This document shows, piece after piece, positions 1 to 6,283 of a DNA stretch of 6,283 nucleotides (positions are counted from its first letter, which is position 1; every line of letters begins with the position of its first letter). Origin of the DNA: an uncultured Rhodocyclaceae bacterium. GTDB lineage: Bacteria; Pseudomonadota; Gammaproteobacteria; Burkholderiales; Rhodocyclaceae. The stretch covers positions 1-6,283 of the forward strand of contig CALAGF010000247.1 in NCBI GenBank assembly GCA_937892345.1, read 5' to 3'. The position numbers and the translations under genes are program-made. The notes under the pieces are model-generated. The model searched no databases. It was not told the DNA's origin and saw only the letters and a list, made by a program, of their open reading frames with translations.

Positions 1-308
1 TCCGATCTGACAGCGTCGACCGTGCACTTTGGACGCGCACGCAACTGAGCTTCATTCCCCATTGCCGCACGGACTCGCCGCTCGCCAGCGAAACCCCCAT
101 CCAGATCGCCGAGCACCTGGACTCACCGCCACAGACCGAACGCCTGATGAACCTGTCGCGCACCATTCCGCCGGGTTACCAGCGTTTTCAAAGTCTGGTG
201 GAAGTGGTAGGACAGGACGAAGACGACCGGCTCGCCGCGCGCGACCGGGTACGCTTCTACAAGAGCGAAGGCTGTGAAGTCAGCTACTTCAATCTGGGCG
301 ACCGCTAG
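1..308 (+). CDS. holC: DNA polymerase III subunit chi, C-terminal part (partial gene)
   Basis: The last 101 codons are visible (reading frame starts at base 3, TAG stop at 306-308); roughly 40 N-terminal residues lie outside the window. Chi is the clamp-loader accessory subunit that binds psi and the C-terminal tail of SSB, tying the replicase to single-stranded DNA. Recognisable chi features, numbered from the first visible residue, are LSFIPHC at 15-21, DSPLASETPI at 24-33, the MNLSRTIPPGYQRF block at 49-62 and LVEVVGQDEDDRLAARDR at 65-82. This is the usual order of the chi C-terminal half. The tail is slightly extended and ends in NLGDR. The downstream link to valS matches the pepA-holC-valS order known from enterobacteria, so pepA may lie upstream, which is inference. 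I identified the family by recalled consensus, not by a search. Confidence 0.88.
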   Translation, partial: RSDSVDRALWTRTQLSFIPHCRTDSPLASETPIQIAEHLDSPPQTERLMNLSRTIPPGYQRFQSLVEVVGQDEDDRLAARDRVRFYKSEGCEVSYFNLGDR

Positions 309-318
309 GAAACACCGC

Positions 319-693
319 ATGCCAAGCCCGATTCTTGCCCGCGCCGATGCACTGATGCAGCGCCGCAACCAGGGAAACTCCGAGTTCGGAGACATTCCGG
401 TACTGACCGATGCAATTGACGACGACGATTTCCCTGTATTGATCGACGCTGAAGGCCAGGCCGCTCCGCTGAGTCTTGAGGGCTTCGATGTTCAGGAAAT
501 GATCTCGCCAGCGGCAGAAATCGCGCCCTCAGGTGGCTCCACATTCGACATGGCGGACCGCGAACACCTTGTCCGCGAACTTTCGCAACGCATCAAACAA
601 CGACTGACCGCGGAAATCCCTCGCATCATCGAGTCGACCGTACGTGACTATCTGGCTGAACAAGAGATGATGGCGACGCCACCTTCAGACTGA
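319..693 (+). CDS. Small acidic protein of unknown function between holC and valS
   Basis: This gene encodes 124 residues. I chose the ATG at 319 because AGGA (307-310, overlapping the holC stop codon) lies 8 bases upstream as a Shine-Dalgarno site; a GTG at 274 would lengthen the protein by 15 residues but lies inside holC. The gap to holC is 10 bases, so the two are probably co-transcribed and coupled. There is no signal peptide or membrane segment, so a cytoplasmic protein is likely. The N-terminal part carries two copies of a short motif, IPVLTDA (26-32) and FPVLIDA (38-44), separated by an Asp-rich linker with four consecutive Asp. The middle (45-75) is Pro/Ala/Gly-rich and probably disordered. 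Residues about 79-116 look like one amphipathic helix with mixed charge. The PVL(T/I) motif and position recall betaproteobacterial DUF2486-type proteins, but this is a weak resemblance. No function can be assigned. Confidence 0.75.
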   Translation: MPSPILARADALMQRRNQGNSEFGDIPVLTDAIDDDDFPVLIDAEGQAAPLSLEGFDVQEMISPAAEIAPSGGSTFDMADREHLVRELSQRIKQRLTAEIPRIIESTVRDYLAEQEMMATPPSD

Positions 694-723
694 GTTCTCG
701 GCTAAGGCAAGGCATCGCTCCGG

Positions 724-729
724 TATAAT
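724..729 (+). promoter_or_regulatory. Probable -10 box of a valS promoter
   Basis: A perfect TATAAT lies in the 66-base gap between the upstream small gene and valS. Transcription would start near 735-737 and leave a leader of only about 24 bases. The matching -35 region (about 700-707) has no good TTGACA-like hexamer and there is no TG extension before the -10, so the promoter rests mainly on the -10 box. The early leader holds a short GCGG / CCGC inverted repeat (731-734 and 740-743), too small to interpret. valS may also be read from the holC side. Confidence 0.55.
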
Positions 730-759
730 CGCGGGTTTTCCGCCTATTCCGCCAAGCAC

Positions 760-3600
760 ATGGAACTCGCCAAAGCCTTCGAACCCGCCGATATTGAACG
801 TCGCTGGTACCCCGAGTGGGAATCCCAGAATTATTTCGCCGCCGGCGTAGACCCGAGCAAGGGCGACAATTTCTGCATCCTGCTGCCGCCGCCCAACGTC
901 ACCGGCACCCTGCACATGGGCCACGGCTTCAACCAGACGATCATGGACGCGCTGACCCGTTACTACCGGATGCGCGGACACAACACGCTGTGGCAGCCGG
1001 GCACCGACCACGCCGGCATCGCGACGCAGATCGTCGTCGAACGCCAGCTGGACGCCCAGGGCATTTCGCGCCACGACCTCGGCCGCGAGAAGTTCCTGGA
1101 AAAGGTCTGGGAATGGAAGGAATACTCCGGCGGCACCATCACCCGTCAGATGCGTCGCATGGGCACCAGCCCTGACTGGACGCGCGAGCGCTTCACGATG
1201 GACGCTGGCCTCAACAAGGTTGTCACCGAATCCTTCGTTCGTCTGTACAAGGAAGGCCTGATCTACCGCGGCAAGCGCCTGGTTAACTGGGATCCGAAGC
1301 TGCACACAGCTGTATCCGACCTCGAAGTCGTCCAGGAAGAAGAAGACGGTTTCATGTGGCACATCCGCTATCCGCTGGCCGATGGCTCGGATAGCCTGGT
1401 CGTCGCCACCACCCGCCCGGAAACCATGCTCGGCGACACGGCCGTCATGGTCCATCCGGAAGACGAGCGCTACAAGCACATGATCGGCAAGATGGTGAAA
1501 TTGCCGCTGACCGATCGCGAAATCCCGATCATCGCTGACAGCTATGTCGATCTCGAATTCGGCACCGGCTGCGTCAAGGTCACGCCGGCGCACGACTTCA
1601 ACGACTACGCCGTCGGCCAGCGCCATGGCCTGCCGATGATTTCGATCCTGACGCTCGACGCCAAGATCAACGATGCCGCCCCGGAAAAATATCGCGGTCT
1701 CGACCGCTTCGACGCCCGCAAGGCCGTCGTTGCCGACCTCGAAACCCTCGGCATTCTCGAGAAGACCGACAAGCACAAGCTCAAGGTGCCGCGCGGCGAC
1801 CGGACCAATGTCGTCATCGAGCCGATGCTCACCGACCAGTGGTTCGTCGCCATGTCCAAGCCGGGCGAGGATGGCAAGTCGATCACCGAGAAGGCGCTCG
1901 ACGTCGTCCATTCCGGCGAGATCAAGTTCTACCCGGAAAACTGGGTCAATACCTACAACCAGTGGCTGAACAACATCCAGGACTGGTGTATTTCCCGCCA
2001 GCTGTGGTGGGGCCACCAGATTCCGGCCTGGTATGGCGACAACGGCGAAATTTTCGTTGCCCAGAACGAAGCAGAAGCCAAGGCCGAAGCGGCCAAGGCT
2101 GGCTACACCGGTGCGCTCAAGCGTGACGAAGATGTCCTCGACACCTGGTATTCCTCCGCCCTGTGGCCGTTCTCGACGCTGGACTGGTCGGGCGATGCGG
2201 CGACCGACGAAGCCAATTTGATTTTGCAGCAATATTTGCCGTCGACCGTGCTGGTCACCGGTTTCGACATCATCTTCTTCTGGGTCGCCCGCATGGTCAT
2301 GATGACCAAGCACATCACCGGCAAGATCCCGTTCAAGCACGTTTATGTGCATGGCCTGATCCGCGACGGCGAAGGCCAGAAGATGTCGAAATCGAAGGGC
2401 AACGTGCTTGACCCGATCGACCTGATCGACGGCATCGGGCTGGACGCGCTGATCGAAAAGCGCACCACCGGCCTGATGAACCCCAAGCAAGCCGAAAGCA
2501 TCGCCAAGAAGACCAAGAAGGAATTCCCGGAAGGTATCGCTTCATTCGGCACCGACGCCCTGCGCTTCACTTTCGCCTCGCTCGCCTCGCCGGGCCGCGA
2601 CATCAAGTTCGACCTCAATCGCTGCGACGGCTACCGCAATTTCTGCAACAAGCTGTGGAACGCCACGCGTTTCGTGCTGATGAACGTCGAAGGCCACGAC
2701 CTGGCCCTCGAACACCAGCAGAACGGCCCGGCCTGCGGCGGCTCGGCCCCGCTCGAATTCAGCTTCGCCGACCGCTGGATCGTCAGCCAGCTGCAGCGCG
2801 TCGAAAAGGAAGTCGAGCAGCACTTCACCGACTACCGCTTCGACCTGATCGCCCAGGCCATCTACAAGTTCATCTGGGACGAGTTCTGCGACTGGTATCT
2901 GGAAATCGCCAAGGTCGAGATCCAGACCGCGAATGGGGCAAATGCGGACGCCCAGCAACGCGGCGCCCGTCGCACGCTGGTACGCACGCTGGAAGCCATC
3001 CTGCGTCTGGCCCACCCGCTGATTCCGTTCATCACCGAAGAACTCTGGCAGACCGTCGCCCCCATCGCCGGGCGCAAGACGCACGAATCGATCATGCAGG
3101 CAGCTTACCCGCGTGCGGAGGAACACAAGATTGACCCGGCTTCAGAAGCCAAGGTCGAGCGACTGAAGGCCTTGGCCCATGCCTGCCGCAATCTGCGTGG
3201 CGAGATGAATCTCTCTCCCGCCCAACGCATGCCTTTGCTGGTCGCAGGTGGCGGTGCCGAGATGGCCGATTTCGCCCCCATCCTGCAAGCGCTGGCCAAG
3301 CTCTCCGAAGTGCAGATTGTCGATGAAATGCCGGCGGATGCCATGGCGCCGGTTGCGGTCGTCGGTGAAATCCGCCTGATGCTCAAGGTGGAAATCGACA
3401 TTGCCGCCGAGAAAATCCGCCTGTCGAAGGAAATTGAAAAGCTGGAAAAACAGATTTCAATTGCCCAGAACAAACTGAACAATGAAGGTTTCGTTGCCCG
3501 TGCGCCGGCAGCCGTCATTGATCAGGAAAAGCAGCGCGTCGCCGACTTCAGCGCCACGCTGGAACAACTGAAACCGCAACTTGCCCGCCTGGGAAGCTGA
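760..3600 (+). CDS. valS: Valyl-tRNA synthetase
   Basis: This is a complete class Ia aminoacyl-tRNA synthetase of 946 residues, close to the length of E. coli ValRS (951). It activates valine with ATP, charges tRNA-Val in the cytoplasm and hydrolyses mischarged threonine. Domains in order: Rossmann catalytic core with PPPNVTGTLHMGH at 43-55 (the HIGH motif is HMGH, 52-55); the editing domain, about 200-345, with TTRPET at 217-222 and AHDFNDY at 277-283, whose Asp279 matches the family's conserved editing Asp; the second half of the core with WCISRQLWWGHQIPAW from 409; KMSKS at 541-545; the helical anticodon-binding domain, about 680-830; and the C-terminal coiled-coil arm, about 880-946, with the conserved NEGFVARAPA stretch. 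All key motifs are intact. The start fits the family N-terminus (MELAKAFEPADIE), although no strong Shine-Dalgarno sequence is visible before it. The next gene follows after 6 bases. Confidence 0.98.
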   Translation: MELAKAFEPADIERRWYPEWESQNYFAAGVDPSKGDNFCILLPPPNVTGTLHMGHGFNQTIMDALTRYYRMRGHNTLWQPGTDHAGIATQIVVERQLDAQGISRHDLGREKFLEKVWEWKEYSGGTITRQMRRMGTSPDWTRERFTMDAGLNKVVTESFVRLYKEGLIYRGKRLVNWDPKLHTAVSDLEVVQEEEDGFMWHIRYPLADGSDSLVVATTRPETMLGDTAVMVHPEDERYKHMIGKMVKLPLTDREIPIIADSYVDLEFGTGCVKVTPAHDFNDYAVGQRHGLPMISILTLDAKINDAAPEKYRGLDRFDARKAVVADLETLGILEKTDKHKLKVPRGDRTNVVIEPMLTDQWFVAMSKPGEDGKSITEKALDVVHSGEIKFYPENWVNTYNQWLNNIQDWCISRQLWWGHQIPAWYGDNGEIFVAQNEAEAKAEAAKAGYTGALKRDEDVLDTWYSSALWPFSTLDWSGDAATDEANLILQQYLPSTVLVTGFDIIFFWVARMVMMTKHITGKIPFKHVYVHGLIRDGEGQKMSKSKGNVLDPIDLIDGIGLDALIEKRTTGLMNPKQAESIAKKTKKEFPEGIASFGTDALRFTFASLASPGRDIKFDLNRCDGYRNFCNKLWNATRFVLMNVEGHDLALEHQQNGPACGGSAPLEFSFADRWIVSQLQRVEKEVEQHFTDYRFDLIAQAIYKFIWDEFCDWYLEIAKVEIQTANGANADAQQRGARRTLVRTLEAILRLAHPLIPFITEELWQTVAPIAGRKTHESIMQAAYPRAEEHKIDPASEAKVERLKALAHACRNLRGEMNLSPAQRMPLLVAGGGAEMADFAPILQALAKLSEVQIVDEMPADAMAPVAVVGEIRLMLKVEIDIAAEKIRLSKEIEKLEKQISIAQNKLNNEGFVARAPAAVIDQEKQRVADFSATLEQLKPQLARLGS

Positions 3601-3606
3601 CCGACC

Positions 3607-4104
3607 ATGACCCAAACTCCACATCCCGGCGATCGCTTCACTGGCATTTTCAGCGCATTCATGGTGTTTTGCGTGCTCGTCTGGCTGTGGGGGTTGGGGC
3701 TGTACATGCTTTGGCCATGGCAAAAGGGCGGCGAATGGCTGCCCGAATTTCCGATGGTGGTGCAATGCCGCGACGGCAAAATCTGCGCCATTCCTTTCGG
3801 TGAACTGAGCACGGCACGCTCGGATGGCCGGCTGGAGTCACTGCTACCGCCGGAACAGACCGGGGAAACGGCCTACGAAATGATCAGTCTGCAATGGAAA
3901 CGACTGCCCTCGGGCATGGAAACCAAGGCATCTGCCTGGAATTTCCAGACCACGGTGCGTTACCGTATCGAGGACGACCAGGCCATTCTGGTCGAGTACC
4001 AGGAAATCAATGGCAAGCTGTTCCTGGTTGCGCTGGCGGGCGCTGCCATCAGTCAGTTACTGCTCCACTTGCGCAGGCGCAAGCGCAAGGCTGAAGCCAG
4101 CTAA
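3607..4104 (+). CDS. Predicted two-pass membrane protein of unknown function
   Basis: The product has 165 residues and I do not recognise it. The ATG lies 6 bases after the valS stop; a GGGAAG stretch (3591-3596) inside the end of valS is the best Shine-Dalgarno candidate, so coupling to valS is likely. Residues about 12-36 form a hydrophobic, Trp-rich segment (LVWLWGLGLYMLW), and about 138-154 form a second one (LFLVALAGAAISQLLLHL). A tail of Arg/Lys (RRRKRK, 156-161) follows. By the positive-inside rule both ends should be cytoplasmic, with a loop of about 100 residues (37-137) in the periplasm. That loop holds Cys53 and Cys60, spaced as VQCRDGKIC, which could form a disulfide. It resembles no enzyme I can name. 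An inner-membrane location is inferred from hydrophobicity only. The gene ends 11 bases before the convergent pabB-pabC gene. Confidence 0.8.
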   Translation: MTQTPHPGDRFTGIFSAFMVFCVLVWLWGLGLYMLWPWQKGGEWLPEFPMVVQCRDGKICAIPFGELSTARSDGRLESLLPPEQTGETAYEMISLQWKRLPSGMETKASAWNFQTTVRYRIEDDQAILVEYQEINGKLFLVALAGAAISQLLLHLRRRKRKAEAS

Positions 4105-4121
4105 AACCCTGTCCTTCAGCC
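4089..4121. other. Inverted repeat at the junction of two convergent genes
   Basis: GGCTGAAG (4089-4096) and CTTCAGCC (4114-4121) are perfect 8-bp inverted copies with a 17-base loop. The left arm lies in the last codons of the membrane-protein gene; the right arm includes the stop codon of the pabB-pabC gene (4116-4118, - strand). It could fold in RNA from either strand and act as a shared bidirectional stop. Neither side is followed by a T-run, so it is not a standard intrinsic terminator and could be chance. Confidence 0.35.
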
Positions 4122-5849
4122 AGTTGACCGTAGCACGACCCGAATCAAGCCTCGCAGCGCGTTCCCGAGCCAGAATCCAGCGGCCAGATCATCCGGATAC
4201 AGAATCTCCTCCCTGGCCTGCCCGCAAGCAAGCAATTCCGCGCGCAGAACCCCGGGCAAGGCGCCGCTGAGCAATGGTGGCGTCAGCAGCACGCCATCAC
4301 GTTCGACAAAGACATTGCTGCGCGCGCCCTCCGCGACTTCACCGCGCTCGTTGAGAAACACCAAGTCGAAGATATCCGGTTCGGCCTCGCAAATTTGCAA
4401 AGCCTGGTCGTACAGCGCGCGATCAGTGGTCTTGTGGTGACGCAAGGGATGGGTCGAATCGATCACCGTATCGGCGATCCTGGCAAAGCGCAGGCCTTCG
4501 GGTTCGCCGGCAAGCGGAAACGCTTCCACGGTCAAGGTCGCATTCGCCGCCAAAAGCACGCGCACCCGCCACAGGCCTGTGGCCGGCTGGCTTGCCAGTC
4601 GCTCCAGCAGTGCAGGCTCGTCGAAGGCAAATCCCAGCCAATGGGCTGAGCGCCGCAGGCGCTCCAGATGCGACTTGAGCCGCGGATAGCCCCCCTCTTC
4701 CCGGCGCAAGGTTTCAATCAGCTTGAGGCCTGGATCGGCCTTGCGCAAAAAACTTGCCTTCAGCAGGCACTCCGCCCACTCAGCTCCAGCATCGGAGTCG
4801 GCCACGATGCCGCTGCCCACCCCCATCGTTCCGCGCCCACCGGGGTTCAGACTGAGCGTACGAATCGCCACATTCAGACGGAAATCGCCGTCCGGAGCCA
4901 TCCAGCCCAATGCGCCGGTGTACAACGCACGCGGCGAGTTTTCGAGTTCGCCGATAATCTGCATCGCCCGAATTTTGGGTGCGCCGGTAATGGATCCACA
5001 GGGAAAAAGCGCTCGCAACACCTCGGCAAAACTTGCCGCCCCCTGTATTGCTGAAACCTCGGAAACCATCTGACGAACCGTTGGATACTCTTCAATTTCG
5101 AACAGGCGCTCGACACGCACGCTCCCCGGTGCGGCGATGCGTCCAAGATCATTGCGCAGCAGATCGACAATCATCAGGTTCTCGGCCCGATTTTTGACGC
5201 TGGCCTGCAATATCTCCGGTGACTCATCAAGCGGTGCCGTACCCTTCATCGGCCGGGTCACCAAGCGCTGGCCACGACGTTCGACAAACAGCTCGGGAGA
5301 GAGCGAGACAATGCCGCCCCCGACATCGCACACCACGCCGCCATAACGCACCGGTTGCCGGTCGCGCAAGCGCGCGTAGAGATCAAGCGGCGTACCGAAC
5401 CAGTCAAAAGTCAGCGGAAAGGTGTAATTGATCTGATAACAATCACCTGCGGAAATCAGGGTCTGAATCCGGTCGACCGTAGCAAGATAGGCATTTTCGG
5501 AAATTGCCGGCTGCAAGCCGCCAATGCCGGCCGGACGCCCAGTGCAATTCGCCTTCAACCATGTCGCGCCCGCTTCTTCGTCCATTTTCCGGCACTCGCC
5601 GAAACGCCAGAAGCGGGCCAGTATCTTTCCGCTCGGCTGCCAGTCGGGCGGGGCCGATTTGGCCTCGAGCAGATAACCCAACTCGTACTCGAGCGCCATC
5701 ACCGTCCACGCCGGCATCTGTGCAATGCGCAGGAGCGCAGCATCCAGCGTCTTGCGGTCAACAACCGTCAGGCATTCAAAATGATCGGTAAAGCACCAAG
5801 CGGCAGGCTCACCCGAAGGCGCCCGCCGATCTTCAAAGTAGGCAATCAC
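4116..5849 (-). CDS. pabB-pabC (fusion): Bifunctional aminodeoxychorismate synthase component I / aminodeoxychorismate lyase
   Basis: The protein has 577 residues and joins two steps of p-aminobenzoate (folate) synthesis. The N-terminal part (to about 372) is a PabB-type chorismate-binding domain that aminates chorismate with ammonia from a PabA glutaminase, which is not in this window. Motifs are GDCYQINYTFPL (135-146), RPMKGTAPLD (199-208), KNRAENLMIVDLLRNDLGRI (219-238) and CGSITGAPKIRAMQ (284-297). Lys202 in MKGT matches the Lys of aminodeoxychorismate synthases; anthranilate synthases have Ala here. The C-terminal part (about 375-577) is a class IV PLP-dependent lyase like PabC: LIETLRRE, HLERLRRSA (394-402), HHKTTDRALYDQ with likely PLP-binding Lys473, and the EGARSNVF signature (507-514). 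The region before the chorismate-binding core is short (about 115 residues) compared with free-standing PabB or TrpE. The start is GTG, the first possible start in this frame, 8 bases after the tusA-like stop and without a clear Shine-Dalgarno site. Both active sites look intact. Confidence 0.93.
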   Translation of the reverse strand: MIAYFEDRRAPSGEPAAWCFTDHFECLTVVDRKTLDAALLRIAQMPAWTVMALEYELGYLLEAKSAPPDWQPSGKILARFWRFGECRKMDEEAGATWLKANCTGRPAGIGGLQPAISENAYLATVDRIQTLISAGDCYQINYTFPLTFDWFGTPLDLYARLRDRQPVRYGGVVCDVGGGIVSLSPELFVERRGQRLVTRPMKGTAPLDESPEILQASVKNRAENLMIVDLLRNDLGRIAAPGSVRVERLFEIEEYPTVRQMVSEVSAIQGAASFAEVLRALFPCGSITGAPKIRAMQIIGELENSPRALYTGALGWMAPDGDFRLNVAIRTLSLNPGGRGTMGVGSGIVADSDAGAEWAECLLKASFLRKADPGLKLIETLRREEGGYPRLKSHLERLRRSAHWLGFAFDEPALLERLASQPATGLWRVRVLLAANATLTVEAFPLAGEPEGLRFARIADTVIDSTHPLRHHKTTDRALYDQALQICEAEPDIFDLVFLNERGEVAEGARSNVFVERDGVLLTPPLLSGALPGVLRAELLACGQAREEILYPDDLAAGFWLGNALRGLIRVVLRSTG

Positions 5850-5857
5850 GCCAGTGC

Positions 5858-6085
5858 TTATTTGCGCTTCAGGAAGTACTCGAAGACACGATTCTCTTCG
5901 CGCTGGCTCACCAGTTCATTGCCAGTTTGTTTGGCAAAAGCAGGAAAATCCTTGAGGGAACCGGGGTCGGTCGCCAGCACATGAAGAATCTGCCCGGATT
6001 CCATTTCGGCAAGCGCCTTTTTGGTCCGCAGAATGGGCAGCGGGCAGTTGAGGCCCTTCACATCGAGTTCGCGATCAAATGTCAT
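5858..6085 (-). CDS. TusA/SirA-family sulfur carrier protein
   Basis: This is a 75-residue protein of the usual TusA-family size. The defining motif is LNCPLPILRTKKAL (12-25), with Cys14 in the CPxP motif as the likely persulfide-carrying residue. The following TDPGSLKDFPAFAKQTGNEL stretch (39-58) is the family's second conserved block. Members pass sulfur to partners in tRNA 2-thiouridine formation, molybdenum cofactor or sulfur oxidation pathways; some, such as YedF, have no settled role. The sequence does not show which, so I do not assign the name tusA itself. The start is an ATG after a 38-base gap from the M48 protease gene, and no strong Shine-Dalgarno site is visible. The stop lies 8 bases before the GTG of pabB-pabC, so the two are probably one transcript. 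The link to folate synthesis is positional only. Confidence 0.9.
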   Translation of the reverse strand: MTFDRELDVKGLNCPLPILRTKKALAEMESGQILHVLATDPGSLKDFPAFAKQTGNELVSQREENRVFEYFLKRK

Positions 6086-6114
6086 GGTCAGTCAGCAGAA
6101 AAAACGGATAGGGG

Positions 6115-6120
6115 ATTTTA
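6115..6120 (-). promoter_or_regulatory. Possible -10 box before the TusA-like gene
   Basis: In the 38-base gap upstream of the TusA-like gene the - strand reads TAAAAT, one base off the consensus. The best upstream partner is CTGAAG about 18 bases away, only a weak -35 match inside the end of the protease gene. The gap is A/T-rich compared with its surroundings and has a run of six T on the - strand (6099-6104). It may be an internal promoter, or nothing. Confidence 0.25.
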
Positions 6121-6123
6121 ACC

Positions 6124-6283
6124 TCAATTGCCTCTGGCCTTCAGTTCATCCAGATGGCGCAGCTTCAACTCACGAATTCTGGCCTCAATTGCAGAAGCCT
6201 CGTAAAAATTGGCACCCCCTGCTTTTTGAGCCCAATCCAGTTGACTCAGCGCCCCCGCGGTATCGCCCTGCAAGGCAAAAGTC
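6124..6283 (-). CDS. M48-family metalloprotease, C-terminal end (partial gene)
   Basis: Only the last 52 codons and the TGA stop are visible; the 5' part runs past the right edge of the window. The peptide starts with TFALQGDTAGALSQLDWA, a TPR-type helix pair, and continues with GGANFYEASAIEARIREL, followed by a charged helical tail (LRHLDELKARGN). This matches the end of periplasmic BepA/YfgC-type M48 metalloproteases, in which TPR repeats follow the zinc protease domain and which help outer-membrane protein quality control. The HExxH zinc motif would lie outside the window, so catalytic status cannot be judged. It precedes the TusA-like gene in the same direction and may share its transcript. 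A different TPR protein with the same tail is possible. Confidence 0.7.
   Translation of the reverse strand, partial: TFALQGDTAGALSQLDWAQKAGGANFYEASAIEARIRELKLRHLDELKARGN

Noticed and set aside
274..318. A 15-residue N-terminal extension of the small protein from a GTG start inside holC.
   Set aside because: The ATG at 319 has a well-placed AGGA, while the GTG would overlap holC by 35 bases and adds residues that look like a holC shadow.
685..2490. A 601-residue open frame on the - strand opposite valS.
   Set aside because: It lies fully antisense to a certain, intact valS. Long antisense frames are expected opposite GC-rich genes with strong codon bias, and its translation shows no recognisable domain.
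2542..3126. A 194-residue open frame on the - strand opposite the 3' half of valS.
   Set aside because: It is the same kind of antisense shadow, rich in Val, Ala, Gly and Asp, with no domain and no start signal.
5355..5984. A 209-residue + strand open frame opposite pabB-pabC and the TusA-like gene.
   Set aside because: It crosses the boundary of two well-supported genes on the other strand and shows no family features.
6086..6123. A possible intrinsic terminator after the M48 protease gene, suggested by a run of six T on the - strand.
   Set aside because: No GC-rich hairpin precedes the T-run within the gap.
1..6283. A mobile element, CRISPR array, tRNA, toxin-antitoxin pair or defence island.
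   Set aside because: No transposase, integrase, direct repeat array or tRNA-like fold was seen, and all genes fit a stable housekeeping neighbourhood.

Overview
This window looks like an ordinary housekeeping stretch of a GC-rich proteobacterial chromosome. The gene order (holC, a small acidic-protein gene, valS), the fused pabB-pabC gene next to a TusA-like gene and an M48 protease gene, and the residue-level character of the proteins fit a betaproteobacterium, probably Rhodocyclales (Dechloromonas/Azonexus-like). The taxonomic guess is inference; no rRNA or other marker is present.

Layout. The left part, about 1-4104, reads on the + strand. It holds the 3' end of holC (DNA polymerase III chi subunit), a 124-residue acidic protein of unknown function, a 66-base gap with a good -10 box, the complete valS gene (valyl-tRNA synthetase, 946 residues), and a 165-residue protein with two predicted membrane segments that starts 6 bases after valS. 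The right part, about 4116-6283, reads on the - strand. In transcription order it holds the 3' end of an M48-family metalloprotease gene with a TPR-like tail, a 75-residue TusA/SirA-family sulfur carrier, and a bifunctional aminodeoxychorismate synthase component I / aminodeoxychorismate lyase (PabB-PabC fusion). The two gene groups converge at about 4105-4115, where an 8-bp inverted repeat spans both stop codons.

How the genes relate. HolC links the replicase clamp loader to SSB, and ValS charges tRNA-Val; holC and valS are also neighbours in enterobacteria, so this is a conserved linkage and not a pathway. PabB-PabC makes p-aminobenzoate for folate. It sits 8 bases after the tusA-like gene and begins with GTG without a visible Shine-Dalgarno sequence, which suggests translational coupling. 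I see no mobile element, CRISPR array, tRNA or rRNA, and no evidence of a new defence or biosynthetic system. The items most worth a second look are the two unrecognised small proteins that flank valS.
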